The notes: a model not told the origin generated them from the sequence alone. A stretch of 64,000 nt of DNA from Nocardia acididurans (GCF_016741815.1 NZ_JAERRJ010000008.1:248001-312000), one strand, 5' to 3'. Counted from the first letter of the stretch, positions 34,546-43,604 are shown. Made by a program: numbers and translations.

Positions 34546-35674
34546 TGAGATCCTTCATCACCTCGTTGGCGCCCGCGAGGATCCGCAGGACCCGAGCGCC
34601 GGTGTACAGCTGGGAAATCGGGTATTCGGTCATGTATCCATAGCCGCCGAACAACTGCAGGCAGCGATCCACCACATTACCGAGTTGATCGGTCAACCAG
34701 TACTTCGACATGGCGGCGGTGGGAATGTCCAGCTCACCGCGCAGATGCTTGCTGATGCAGTCGTCGAGGAACACCCGGCCCACCTTCGCGATGGTCGCGC
34801 ACTCGGCGAGTTCGAACTTGGTGTTCTGCATGGCGAACAGCGGCTTGCCGAACGCCTCACGGCCCTTGGTGTAGTCGACGGTCAGCTTGACCGCGGATTC
34901 CGTCATGGCCACCGCGAGAATCGCGGTGACCAGGCGTTCCTGGGCCAGCATCTGCATCATCTGATAGAAGCCCTGGCCCTCGCCGGTGCCCAGCAGGTTC
35001 GAGGCGGGCACGCGCAGGCCGTCGAAGAACAGCTCGGCGGTGTCCTGGCCCTTGCCGCCGATCTTGGACAGGATGCGGCCGCGCTTGAAACCGGGGGTGT
35101 CGTCGGAGACCTCGGCGAAGATCAGCGAGACACCGGCCGCACCCTGGGCGGGGTCGGTCTTGGCGGCGATGATGATGCCGTCGCACAGCCAGCCGTTGGA
35201 GATGAAGATCTTCGAGCCGGTGATGACGTACTCGTCGCCCTCGCGGACCGCGCGGGTCTTGATGGCCTGCAGGTCCGAGCCGGTGCCGGGTTCGGTCATG
35301 CCGATGGACAGCAGCATCTCACCGCTGGCGGCTTTGGGCAGCACGCGGCGCTTGAGCTCCTCGGAGCCGAACTCGTGGATGTAGGGGGCGATGATCGAGG
35401 AGTGCACCGACATGCCGAGCGAACCGTCACCGGCGTGGGTCTGGGCTTCGATGATGGCCGCCTCGTGGGCGAAAGTGCCGCCGCCGCCACCGTATTCGCT
35501 CGGGATGGCCGCGCACAGCAGGCCCAGTTCACCGGCCTTGCGGTAGAGCGCGCGGTCGGGATGACCCTGGGCGATGAACTTCTCCTCGTGGGGCAGCACC
35601 TCCTTCTCGAAGAAGGTGGTAGCCAGATCCCGTACTGCCTCGACCTCGTCGTCGCTCCATGCGGGGCGTGCCAT
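34529..35674 (-). CDS. Acyl-CoA dehydrogenase, 381 aa
   Basis: FAD-dependent alpha,beta-oxidation of acyl-CoA. Three domains of normal length: helical N-domain, beta-domain with FAD motif 'SIGMTEPGTGSDLQAIKTRA', and helical C-domain with 'LFGGYGYMTEYPI' and the tail 'ILAGANEVMKDLIARSL'. AAGGA lies ~8 bp before ATG. It is the first gene of a two-gene operon with a TetR gene and is separated by 88 bp from another TetR gene in the same orientation. Substrate chain type cannot be read from sequence. Confidence 0.92.
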   Translation of the reverse strand: MARPAWSDDEVEAVRDLATTFFEKEVLPHEEKFIAQGHPDRALYRKAGELGLLCAAIPSEYGGGGGTFAHEAAIIEAQTHAGDGSLGMSVHSSIIAPYIHEFGSEELKRRVLPKAASGEMLLSIGMTEPGTGSDLQAIKTRAVREGDEYVITGSKIFISNGWLCDGIIIAAKTDPAQGAAGVSLIFAEVSDDTPGFKRGRILSKIGGKGQDTAELFFDGLRVPASNLLGTGEGQGFYQMMQMLAQERLVTAILAVAMTESAVKLTVDYTKGREAFGKPLFAMQNTKFELAECATIAKVGRVFLDDCISKHLRGELDIPTAAMSKYWLTDQLGNVVDRCLQLFGGYGYMTEYPISQLYTGARVLRILAGANEVMKDLIARSL

Positions 35675-35762
35675 CGTCGTATCCTTCGCTTCCCGTGCCG
35701 GCCTGCGAACCGGCGCTCACGGGACAAGGGTGCATCGCTATTGGCGCGATGTCAACAGAACG

Positions 35763-36461
35763 TCAACGATCCGACGACCGGGACTGATTCACCTCGGCGA
35801 GGGTCGTGAAGATCGGCGTGTCCGGATTCGCCTCGATACCCTGGCGACGCAGGAAACCGTCGATCATGCCCCAGACCAGCTCGCTCGCACGATCCACGAA
35901 CTCCACGGTCTGCTCCGGGGTCGGGGTGTGCGAATCCGAGAGCCACAGATCGGTCATGGCGATCACCGCGCCGATCAGCGCGCGCGAGAGATAGTCGATG
36001 CCATCGGTGTCGAGCTCCACCGCGTCCGAGACCGTGAGCGCCATCTTGGTCAACCGGCGCGCGGCGTCGCGGCCCAGATCCAGTTGCAGCACACCCGAAT
36101 CCGCCTGCTGCACCACCGGAGCCTGCCCCAGGAAACGGAAGACGTTGGGGTGCTGCAGGATTCCGTGCGCGTACTGGGTGAACACCTTGTGCAGCGCCGC
36201 GCGCGGAGGCTGCAGCATGAGCGTCATATCGCTGCCCGCCGAGGCGAAGGCCAGCCGCGACATGCGGGCCGCGATCTCGGTGAAAAGGTCACCCTTGTCG
36301 GCGAACTGGCGATACAGGCGCGGTTTGGTGATACCCGCCTCGCGCGCGATGCCGTCCATGCTCGGGCGCGGACCATCCCGATCGATCACCCGGATCGCCG
36401 CGTCCACGATGTCGTCGCGGGTCACCGTCCGCGGGGCCGTTCCGGCACTCATCCGAGCCAC
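35763..36461 (-). CDS. TetR-family regulator, 232 aa
   Basis: HTH 'RDDIVDAAIRVIDRDGPRPS', 'REAGITKPRLYRQFADKGDL' at residues ~15-65, then a TetR_C-type domain. ATG 36461 is used; ATG 36452 is equally possible. A 15-bp inverted repeat lies 14 bp upstream of the start, and two more copies lie before the divergent operon at 36646, so it probably represses both. Confidence 0.88.
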   Translation of the reverse strand: MARMSAGTAPRTVTRDDIVDAAIRVIDRDGPRPSMDGIAREAGITKPRLYRQFADKGDLFTEIAARMSRLAFASAGSDMTLMLQPPRAALHKVFTQYAHGILQHPNVFRFLGQAPVVQQADSGVLQLDLGRDAARRLTKMALTVSDAVELDTDGIDYLSRALIGAVIAMTDLWLSDSHTPTPEQTVEFVDRASELVWGMIDGFLRRQGIEANPDTPIFTTLAEVNQSRSSDR

Positions 36462-36474
36462 CCGCCGAGCCTAG

Positions 36475-36489
36475 CGTACCGGCAGTACG
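36475..36489. promoter_or_regulatory. TetR-type operator, copy 1
   Basis: CGTACCGGCAGTACG: CGTAC-N5-GTACG, directly upstream of the TetR start. Confidence 0.6.
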
Positions 36490-36584
36490 ACGTCACCCCT
36501 CCCGTTTCCTCGCATCCTCACCGGGTAGTCGAGTGACAGAGCCCACAACCACCGTCATCCATACGGGATTGATTTCGCGGCGAC

Positions 36585-36620
36585 CGTACTGCCAGTATCG
36601 GAACCCGTACCGCCGGTACG
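36585..36620. promoter_or_regulatory. TetR-type operators, copies 2 and 3
   Basis: CGTACTGCCAGTATCG (36585-36600, imperfect) and CGTACCGCCGGTACG (36606-36620, perfect), 21 bp apart, 25 bp upstream of the + strand operon starting at 36646. Same CGTAC-N5-GTACG plan as copy 1. Confidence 0.6.
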
Positions 36621-36645
36621 CTCCGATCGACCCGGAAAGACGCCG

Positions 36646-36861
36646 ATGTCAGACGCAGCACGTCAGCTCAGCAGCACCCTGCAGGCACCCCTCCCCGACG
36701 CCTTCGACCGGCTCTCGGACGCGGACCTCACCGAACTGCACCGCCTCCTCGACACCGCCCAACAGCGCCGCGGCGACAACCTCGACGCCGCCATCGAAAC
36801 CTCCCTCGACTTCGTGCCGCGCCTCATGCGCCCGGCCGTCAAGAAAGCACTCGGACTGTGA
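36646..36861 (+). CDS. Small alpha-helical protein, 71 aa
   Basis: Not recognised. All-helical, acidic N-half ('PDAFDRLSDADLTELHRLLD') and a basic C-terminus ('RLMRPAVKKALGL'). The ATG follows GGAAAG at 8 bp. Its stop overlaps the GTG of the next gene (GTGA), so the two are translated together and may form a complex. Probably under the TetR operators just upstream. Confidence 0.72.
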   Translation: MSDAARQLSSTLQAPLPDAFDRLSDADLTELHRLLDTAQQRRGDNLDAAIETSLDFVPRLMRPAVKKALGL

Positions 36862-38390
36862 GCGAACACCTCGTCGCCGTCGCCGAAATCACCAAACTCG
36901 CGCGACTACTCGGCATCGACGACCCCACCGAACTCGACTTCCTCGCCGACCTGCCACCCGCCGCCATCCGCGAATTCCGGGAACGCGCCACCGACCTGCT
37001 CTTCGACCGAGACACCAAGCGACTCAAAGGCGTTGCCTCCGCCAGCAAACTCGTGCCCGTCGCCATCAGCTCCAAAATGGCGGAGAAAGCCTTCGGACCG
37101 GTGCTGTGCGCGGCCGTCGCCTCCGCCGTCGAACCCAACCGGGCCATCGACATCGCCAAAACACTGCCCGCCCGATTCCTCGCCGAATGCTCGGTCCAGC
37201 TCGACCCCCGACGCACCGCCGCCATCATCGCCGCCGTCCCACCCAAGATGGTGGCCGACGTCGCGCGCGAACTGCTCGCACACGGCGACCACATCACCAT
37301 GGGACGCTTCGTGCACGTCGTGCCCGAACCCGCCCTGCGCGCCGCCGCACCCATCATGAGCGACGTCGACCTCCTGCGCATCGGATTCCTGCTCGAGGAC
37401 AAGAGCGCCATCGACAACGTCCTGCACATCGTGTCCGACCGCGTCCCCGGCGTCATCCGCGCCGCCGCCGACCGCGACATGTGGGCCGAAGGCATCGACC
37501 TGCTCGACTCCATCGCACCCCACAACCGCGCCTGGATCGGCGACATCACCGCCGGACTCGGCGGCGACGTCCTCGACAAACTCGTCCACGCCGTCCGCGA
37601 CCTCGACGCCTGGGCCACCCTGCTCCCCATCACCAGCGCCATGAGCCGCGACAGCCTACGCCTGTTCGCCGAACGCCCGGTCGTCCACGAGGAAACCATC
37701 CTCACCGCCATCATGGACACCGCACTCGACGGCGGACACTGGGGCAACCTACTCCCGCTCGCACCCCACCTGCCCGACAAACAACTCGCCTTCGTCGCCG
37801 CCCGCGTCGCCGACAAATCCGACGAACGCCTCGGCGAACTCATCCGCGAAGCCGACACCGCCGGACTCTGGGACGCCATGATCCCCGTCGCCCTCGCCAT
37901 GACCGACGACAACCGCCGCCGCCTCGCCGCACTCCCCGTCATGCAGGAACCCGACGTCCTGCGCGCCGTCATCACCAGCACCGCCGAACACGAACTCTGG
38001 TCGCAGGCACTACCTCTCGTCGACGCCCTGCCCGACACCACCAAACCCGCACTCGCCTCCTGCATCGGCGACCTCACCCGCGAACAACTGCTCACCGCAC
38101 TGCTCACCGCCTCCCGCGGCGACAACATCCACACCCTCGTCGACGTCGCCCTCGCCCAGGACCCGCACGGCCGCGCCCGCGTCCTCGACCTCATCGACGG
38201 CATGGCCGACCTCGAGGAATTCCTCTCCGCACTGCACCCCGGCACCCCCGACACAGTGTGGAACGCCCTCATCGAAGTCCGCGACGAAATCCCCGCGAAC
38301 CTCCTCGGCCTGCTCGCCGAACGCGCCCACGAACTCGGCCACGACGACATCGCCGCCCACCTCGAACCCGCCACCGTCGCAGCCGAATAG
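36858..38390 (+). CDS. Large helical-repeat protein, 510 aa, unknown function
   Basis: Soluble, no signal or membrane helix. After an N-terminal ~55 residues it consists of roughly ten degenerate helical repeats of ~35-45 residues with recurring '...LLxxAxxDxxxLxxLxxxxxD' patterns, for example 'DVDLLRIGFLLEDKSAIDNV', 'KLVHAVRDLDAWATLLPITS', 'DKSDERLGELIREADTAGLW'. The overall pattern resembles MgtE-N or HEAT-like superhelices. GTG start overlaps the preceding stop. Codons here prefer C over G in third position more than genes at 18-28 kb. No enzymatic motif visible; a scaffold role is inferred. Confidence 0.75.
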   Translation: MSEHLVAVAEITKLARLLGIDDPTELDFLADLPPAAIREFRERATDLLFDRDTKRLKGVASASKLVPVAISSKMAEKAFGPVLCAAVASAVEPNRAIDIAKTLPARFLAECSVQLDPRRTAAIIAAVPPKMVADVARELLAHGDHITMGRFVHVVPEPALRAAAPIMSDVDLLRIGFLLEDKSAIDNVLHIVSDRVPGVIRAAADRDMWAEGIDLLDSIAPHNRAWIGDITAGLGGDVLDKLVHAVRDLDAWATLLPITSAMSRDSLRLFAERPVVHEETILTAIMDTALDGGHWGNLLPLAPHLPDKQLAFVAARVADKSDERLGELIREADTAGLWDAMIPVALAMTDDNRRRLAALPVMQEPDVLRAVITSTAEHELWSQALPLVDALPDTTKPALASCIGDLTREQLLTALLTASRGDNIHTLVDVALAQDPHGRARVLDLIDGMADLEEFLSALHPGTPDTVWNALIEVRDEIPANLLGLLAERAHELGHDDIAAHLEPATVAAE

Positions 38391-38447
38391 CCGCGCAGCG
38401 AACAGGGCCCGGTCACCACGGTGACCGGGCCCCTGCGCTGTCACCGA

Positions 38448-38639
38448 TCACCTCCGCGCGCGCCGACCCCACGACCGCGTGCTGAACGACCGCCCGGCAC
38501 CGACACCACCCAGGTGCAGAGCCACCAGCAGCAAACCCAGCACCACCAGCGTGCTCTCGGTGATCTCCCCGAGCGACGCATCGAAAAGGTTGAACAGCAA
38601 CGCGATACCGAACGACACCGCGGCAGCCAGAGCCAACAT
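38448..38639 (-). CDS. Small two-span membrane protein, 63 aa
   Basis: 'MLALAAAVSFGIALLFNLFD' and 'TLVVLGLLLVALHLGG' form two helices joined by a short acidic loop, with a basic Arg-rich C-terminus. Perfect AGGAGG 5 bp before ATG 38639. Small proteins of this shape are common in actinomycetes and unassigned. Antisense to nothing; it lies between the helical-repeat gene and the zinc-ribbon SDR, convergent with the former. Confidence 0.75.
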   Translation of the reverse strand: MLALAAAVSFGIALLFNLFDASLGEITESTLVVLGLLLVALHLGGVGAGRSFSTRSWGRRARR

Positions 38640-38751
38640 GGGAACCTCCTGTTTTCCCTGCTCGGATACCCGATACCAGCGTGCGCAACCGCACACGCGA
38701 CAATGGAACCCGGCAACCGATCCCCCGCACGAAGGACAGCAGCACCCACCG

Positions 38752-40215
38752 ATGGTCGAGCACAGCAACCCGGCACCCACGTCCGACTCCTCGGCCATCG
38801 ATCCCGACGAGCTGGCCACCTGCCTGCGCGTCCTCGAACAGGCCGGAAAACTCGACAAGACACACCCGGACTCCATCGCCGTGCAGCGCGCCGTCGGCCA
38901 CATGTTCAAGAAACTCAAGCAGCGCCGCCGCATCGAAGCCCGCGACGCCGTCTCCGAAGCCGACAAGGCCGTCGTCGCCGCCACCGCCACCGGATCACCC
39001 AACCGCATCGACGACGAAACCGCCGGCATCCCGATCAGTTCCAGCACCACCGGAACCGCCACCGCCGGAACGCTCATCCGCCCCCGGCCCTGCTACATCT
39101 GCAAGCAGAAATACACCCGCGTCGACGCCTTCTACCACCAACTCTGCCCCGACTGCGCCATCAAGAGCCACGCCAAACGCGACGCCCGCACCGACCTCAC
39201 CGGCAAACGCGCCCTGCTCACCGGCGGCCGCGCCAAAATCGGCATGTACATCGCACTGCGCCTGCTGCGCGACGGCGCGCACACCACCATCACCACACGC
39301 TTCCCCAACGACGCCATCCGCCGCTTCGCCGCCCAGCACGACAGCGCCGACTGGCTGCACCGGCTGCGCATCGTCGGCATCGACCTGCGCGACCCCGCCC
39401 AGGTCGTCGCCCTCGCCGACGACATCGCCGCGCAGGGACCCCTCGACATCATCATCAACAACGCCGCACAGACCGTGCGCCGCTCCGCCGGCGCCTACAG
39501 CGCACTCGTCGAAGCCGAGAACGGGCCACTGCCCGCGGGCGAGCTACCCGACGTCGTCACCTTCGGCAAAACCATGCAGGCCCACCCCACCGCACTCACC
39601 GCGTCCCTGACACCCAGCCTCACCGCGGCCGACATCACCGACCTCGCACTCGTCGCGGGATCGGCCACACCCGAACGCATTTCGGCCGGCGTCGCCATCG
39701 ACGCGGGCGGACTCGTGCCGGATCTCGCGCACACCAACAGCTGGGTCCAGACCGTCGGCGAAGTCGACGCCACCGAACTACTCGAAGTGCAGCTGTGCAA
39801 TTCGACCGCGCCGTTCATCCTCATCTCCCGCCTGCGCCCCGCCATGGCCGCGGCCGCCGGCCGCCGCAAGTACGTGGTCAACGTGTCCGCCATGGAAGGC
39901 GTCTTCGAACGCGGTTACAAGGGCCCCGGCCACCCGCACACCAATATGGCCAAGGCCGCCCTCAACATGCTCACCCGCACCAGCGCGCGCGAAATGTTCG
40001 AAGCCGACGGCATCCTCATGACCGCCGTCGACACCGGCTGGATCACCGACGAGCGCCCGCACTACACCAAGATCCGCCTCGCCGAGGAAGGCTTCCACGC
40101 CCCACTCGACCTCGTCGACGGCGCAGCCCGCGTGTACGACCCGATCGTGCGCGGTGAGAACGGCGAAGACCTGTTCGGCTGCTTCCTCAAGGACTACGAA
40201 CCCTCCAACTGGTAA
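38752..40215 (+). CDS. SDR-family oxidoreductase with N-terminal zinc ribbon, 487 aa
   Basis: N-terminal helical segment (residues ~20-65), a four-cysteine zinc ribbon ('CYICKQKY' ... 'CPDCAIKSH', ~105-128), then an SDR Rossmann domain (~145-480): 'RALLTGGRAKIGMYIALRLL' as cofactor motif, 'LDIIINNAAQTV', the active-site 'VVNVSAMEGVF' and 'HPHTNMAKAALNML'. The usual catalytic Tyr of YxxxK is replaced here: 'PHTNMAK' has Asn-Met where Tyr is expected, though Lys is kept. ATG 38752 lacks a close Shine-Dalgarno. Followed by a strong terminator. Confidence 0.85.
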   Translation: MVEHSNPAPTSDSSAIDPDELATCLRVLEQAGKLDKTHPDSIAVQRAVGHMFKKLKQRRRIEARDAVSEADKAVVAATATGSPNRIDDETAGIPISSSTTGTATAGTLIRPRPCYICKQKYTRVDAFYHQLCPDCAIKSHAKRDARTDLTGKRALLTGGRAKIGMYIALRLLRDGAHTTITTRFPNDAIRRFAAQHDSADWLHRLRIVGIDLRDPAQVVALADDIAAQGPLDIIINNAAQTVRRSAGAYSALVEAENGPLPAGELPDVVTFGKTMQAHPTALTASLTPSLTAADITDLALVAGSATPERISAGVAIDAGGLVPDLAHTNSWVQTVGEVDATELLEVQLCNSTAPFILISRLRPAMAAAAGRRKYVVNVSAMEGVFERGYKGPGHPHTNMAKAALNMLTRTSAREMFEADGILMTAVDTGWITDERPHYTKIRLAEEGFHAPLDLVDGAARVYDPIVRGENGEDLFGCFLKDYEPSNW

Positions 40216-40236
40216 CCGACCCTGCGTCGAGCCAAT

Positions 40237-40274
40237 GCCCCCTCCTCTCGTTGCTGTTTTTGAGGTGAGGGGGC
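40237..40274 (+). terminator. Intrinsic terminator of the zinc-ribbon SDR gene
   Basis: GCCCCCTC (40237-40244) pairs with GAGGGGGC (40267-40274) and is followed by TTTCTT. The ~214 bp from here to 40488 hold no supported gene, only the GCATAGATGCGCATA motif at 40309-40323. Confidence 0.85.
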
Positions 40275-40488
40275 TTTCTTACAGACGGGTCTCTAGATGA
40301 GTTTTCATGCATAGATGCGCATAGTGCCGTAACAGTATGTGACTAACAGCACCTGACCAGCGCACCTCGCTTTCCGAGTTGTTGCGTTGGACCGCTCCCG
40401 CCTGCCTATCCCCGAACACGCACGGACACAGCGCTGTTCAACACGCAACGAAGGTGCCCACTCCCCCGGTGTCCCGGGAAGGCAGTGA

Positions 40489-41097
40489 TCAACTCACCCG
40501 GCGACCGCGGGAAGGGCGCAGCACTACGCCCGACTGCCATGCCTGCTCGATCAGCGCCGGCACGTCGATGTGCCGCAGGCCCATCACCTCGGGGCTGTTC
40601 AGCATCTCGTTCACGTGCCGCCGGATCTGGCCCTCGATCATCGCTTCCACCGGAATCACGTACCGCAGGAGATTCGCGAGCGGGTCGCGGGCGTACAGCC
40701 GAGTCGACATGTCCGCACGACGAACGGGATCGATCTCCACGCGCAGCGTGCACGGTCGCTGTGGCAGCAGCCGGATCCGGGTCGCCACCATGACGATGGC
40801 CGCGAACCGCGACACGATCCCGGCCACCTCGGCCCGCAGGCCGAGGACTATGGGCACTCGGATGCTAATCTCCCGGAAATCATTGGGGCTCGCCACGACT
40901 CGCACAGCGCGAGCCCGGCCCTGTGCCGTCACCGACACCAGTCCGCCGGCGCCGATCGGCGGCGGCCTGACATCGATGGTCTCGCCGATCAGTTCGGTGA
41001 TGACGAGCGCGAGGCGGCCCGGATCGACCGCGGCTCGCAACAGTTGATCAGCGAATTCGATCTCCGAGATATCGGCCGAGCCGACTGGTGTGCTCAT
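40489..41097 (-). CDS. Conserved hypothetical protein, 202 aa
   Basis: Not recognised. Residues 1-125 are mixed alpha/beta ('LLRAAVDPGRLALVITELIG', 'RIRLLPQRPCTLRVEIDPVR'), and 130-200 are helical with 'PLANLLRYVIPVEAMIEGQI' and a basic end. No signal or membrane segment. GAAGGA lies ~9 bp before the ATG at 41097. It follows the decarboxylase operon on the same strand with a 67-bp gap to that gene's end. Confidence 0.65.
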   Translation of the reverse strand: MSTPVGSADISEIEFADQLLRAAVDPGRLALVITELIGETIDVRPPPIGAGGLVSVTAQGRARAVRVVASPNDFREISIRVPIVLGLRAEVAGIVSRFAAIVMVATRIRLLPQRPCTLRVEIDPVRRADMSTRLYARDPLANLLRYVIPVEAMIEGQIRRHVNEMLNSPEVMGLRHIDVPALIEQAWQSGVVLRPSRGRRVS

Positions 41098-41164
41098 GGA
41101 TCCCGATCCTTCCGACGTTCCCGCCGATACCCGGTTCCCCGCACCTCAATCAGGACCGCGTGGT

Positions 41165-42625
41165 CTATTCGGTGGTTCGTACGACGCGCAGGGTTCGCAG
41201 TTCGGGGTCCGCCGCATCGGGCACGTTCATGCCGGAAGCCTTTCCCGAGACCAGGTATTCGACGACGGCGGTGTCGATCAGTTCACCGGGCACGATGACC
41301 GGGATGCCCGGCGGGTAGGGGGTGACCTGTTCGGCGGCGATGTGCCCGGGGGCCTGTTCGATCGGGACGGCCTCGCACTCGCCGAAGAACGCCTCGCGGG
41401 GCAACATGACCGAGTCGAGCTGGAGATCGCGGGGGGACGGCAGCCGGATCGCGTGCGCGGCAGGGTCTTTCAGCTGGATCCGCCAGGCGGTCAGACCTTC
41501 CACCAGTGCGTCGATCGTGTGCTTGTCGTCCGCGAAGGACAGGGTGGCGAGTATCCGGCGGTGATCGCAGTGACCCAGGTCGATGTGGCGGTGCTCGCGC
41601 ATCCAGTCGGCGATCTCGTAGCCTGTTGCGCCCGTGTCGGATACATCCATCAGCACCTGCAACCGGTCCAGATCGTGGGATGCCTCCTTGCCGAGCAGCT
41701 CGTCCTCCATGACGGTGATGCCCGGGATCCGCGCCAGGTCGGCGCGGGCATGCTCCGCGAGATCCAGTGCCGCGGAGAGTATTTCATGGCCGTGCTGGAC
41801 CATCTGCCGACGCCAGCCGTCCATGGCCGCGTACAGCAGCACATTGGGGCTGGTGGTCATCAGCAGATCGGCGCACAGCGTCAAACGCTCGCGGTCGACC
41901 AGGTCGCCCTGCACGTGGAAGATCGAACCCTGTTCGAAGCCCGCGCCCATCTTGTGCACGCTCACCACGCAGATGTCGGCGCCCGCGTCCATGGCCCAGG
42001 TGGGCAGGTCCTCGTGGAAGGGCAGATGCGCACCCCACGCCTCGTCGATGATCAGCGGTTTGCCGTATGCATGGCAGATCGCGGCGATGCTCGCGATATC
42101 CGCGCAGGTGCCGTAGGGGCTGGGGCTGACGATGAGCGTACCGGCGGCGTCGGGATGCCGCTCCCACGCCGCACGCACCTGCGCGGGCGAGGGCGGATGC
42201 GAGAAGTGCCGTTCGGCATCCCATCTGGGTGGAATCCAGTACGGGTACATGCCGGAGAAGACCAGTCCGGCCACAATCGATTTGTGGCTGTCGCGACCGA
42301 GGATCAGGCCCTTGTCGACACCGGCGACGGCGAGCATGGCGGCCTTCACCGACAGCGAACTGCCGCAGGTGGAGAAGAACGCCGACTCCGCGCCGACCGC
42401 GTCCGCCATCAGCGCTTCGGCGTCGGCGAGGTGATGCCCGCGAGCCAGCCGGTCGTCCATGCCGGGTGCGGCGAGCACATCGGCGCGCAGCGCGTGACCG
42501 AGTACCTCTCGCACGCGAGGGTCCGCGCCCCGGCCCTGCCGATGTCCGGGCGGGGTGAACCCGTACCGGCCCGATCGCCGATACTCGGCCACGGCATCGA
42601 GGATCGGTGCTGTCGTGTGGTCCAT
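41165..42625 (-). CDS. Orn/Lys/Arg-type PLP decarboxylase, 486 aa
   Basis: Fold-type I PLP enzyme making a diamine or agmatine from a basic amino acid. Characteristic N-terminal 'YGFTPPGHRQGRGADPRVRE', PLP-phosphate loop 'STCGSSLSVKAAML', Asp194 in 'PLIIDEAWGAH', Schiff-base Lys225 in 'VSVHKMGAGF', and the large C-domain ending 'NVPDAADPELRTL'. It lacks the N-terminal wing domain of E. coli-type inducible enzymes, as in actinobacterial and Bacillus SpeA forms. ATG 42625 fits the perfect GGAGGTGA better than GTG 42634. Confidence 0.9.
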   Translation of the reverse strand: MDHTTAPILDAVAEYRRSGRYGFTPPGHRQGRGADPRVREVLGHALRADVLAAPGMDDRLARGHHLADAEALMADAVGAESAFFSTCGSSLSVKAAMLAVAGVDKGLILGRDSHKSIVAGLVFSGMYPYWIPPRWDAERHFSHPPSPAQVRAAWERHPDAAGTLIVSPSPYGTCADIASIAAICHAYGKPLIIDEAWGAHLPFHEDLPTWAMDAGADICVVSVHKMGAGFEQGSIFHVQGDLVDRERLTLCADLLMTTSPNVLLYAAMDGWRRQMVQHGHEILSAALDLAEHARADLARIPGITVMEDELLGKEASHDLDRLQVLMDVSDTGATGYEIADWMREHRHIDLGHCDHRRILATLSFADDKHTIDALVEGLTAWRIQLKDPAAHAIRLPSPRDLQLDSVMLPREAFFGECEAVPIEQAPGHIAAEQVTPYPPGIPVIVPGELIDTAVVEYLVSGKASGMNVPDAADPELRTLRVVRTTE

Positions 42626-42660
42626 CGGAATCACTCACCTCCGTGGATGCCCGTGCGGTG

Positions 42661-43500
42661 TCAGAGAATCGGGCGGCCCCCGGTGACAGCGACCCGCGCA
42701 CCGGAGATATAGCCGCCCTCGTCGCCGGCGAGCAGCACGTAGGCGGGTGCGAGCTCGGCGGGTTGACCCGCACGGCCCAGCGGTGTGTCGTCACCGAACG
42801 CCGCGACCTTCTCCACCGGCATGGTGGATGGGATGAGCGGTGTCCAGACCGGTCCCGGCGCAACACTGTTGACGCGGATGCCGCGCGGACCCAGCAGCTG
42901 CGCCAGGCTGGCGGACAGATTCGCGATGGCGGCCTTGGTCGCCGCGTAGGGTGCGAGGGTCGGTGAGGGCATATCGGAGTTCACCGACGAGCTGCCGATG
43001 ATCGACGACCCTTCCCGCATATACGGAAGCGCGGCTTTGACAAGCGAAAAGTACGCTCCCACATTGACTTTGAAGGTGTAGTCGAATTCTTCCTCGCTGA
43101 TCTCGCCGAGATCCTCGTGGGTCATCTGATAGGCGGCGTTGCTGACCAGGATGTCGATACGCCCGAACTCTTCGACGGCGGCGGCCACCAGATCGCGACA
43201 GTACCCGGAATCGGACAGATCGCCTGGCACGAGCAGGGCGCGCCGGCCCGCGTCCTGCACCAGCTTGCGGACTTCCTCGGCATCATCGTGTTCGTTCAGA
43301 TACGCGATCACCACATCCGCGCCCTCGCGGGCGTACGCGATGGCGACCGCGCGGCCGATACCGCTGTCCGCGCCGGTGATCAACGCGACCTTGTCGGTCA
43401 GCCTGCCGCTGCCGCGATAGGACTGCTCACCGCAATCGGGCGGCGGATTCATCTGCTGCTGTGAGCCCGGCACCGGTTGCTGCTGTTCAGGGAAGCCCAT
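42661..43500 (-). CDS. SDR oxidoreductase (YhdF/general-stress type), 279 aa
   Basis: NAD(P)-dependent reductase. A Gln/Pro-rich N-tail (1-35) is typical of the stress-related subgroup. TGADSGIG at 43-50, 'SNAAYQMT' at 120-127, active-site Ser near 171, Tyr185 and Lys189 in 'APYAATKAA', and the C-terminal 'ISGARVAVTGG'. All catalytic residues present. GGAG about 7 bp before ATG. It lies 35 bp upstream of the decarboxylase on the same strand and may be co-transcribed. Confidence 0.9.
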   Translation of the reverse strand: MGFPEQQQPVPGSQQQMNPPPDCGEQSYRGSGRLTDKVALITGADSGIGRAVAIAYAREGADVVIAYLNEHDDAEEVRKLVQDAGRRALLVPGDLSDSGYCRDLVAAAVEEFGRIDILVSNAAYQMTHEDLGEISEEEFDYTFKVNVGAYFSLVKAALPYMREGSSIIGSSSVNSDMPSPTLAPYAATKAAIANLSASLAQLLGPRGIRVNSVAPGPVWTPLIPSTMPVEKVAAFGDDTPLGRAGQPAELAPAYVLLAGDEGGYISGARVAVTGGRPIL

Positions 43501-43604
43501 GCGTATCTCCTTCCTGGTCGGTGTGCAGTGCCGCCATACCCTCGGGACGGTCCCGGCAAACGGTCACCCGGACATTGCGAGCGCCGCACAGCAGGCGACA
43601 GCGG

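Noticed and set aside
36533..38485. 650-codon + strand open frame, Arg/Pro/His-rich
   Set aside because: Shadow of the helical-repeat gene in a very GC-rich region; composition is not protein-like and no motif is present.
38421..40157. 578-codon Arg/His-rich frame overlapping the zinc-ribbon SDR
   Set aside because: Alternative-frame shadow; the SDR frame has cofactor and zinc motifs.
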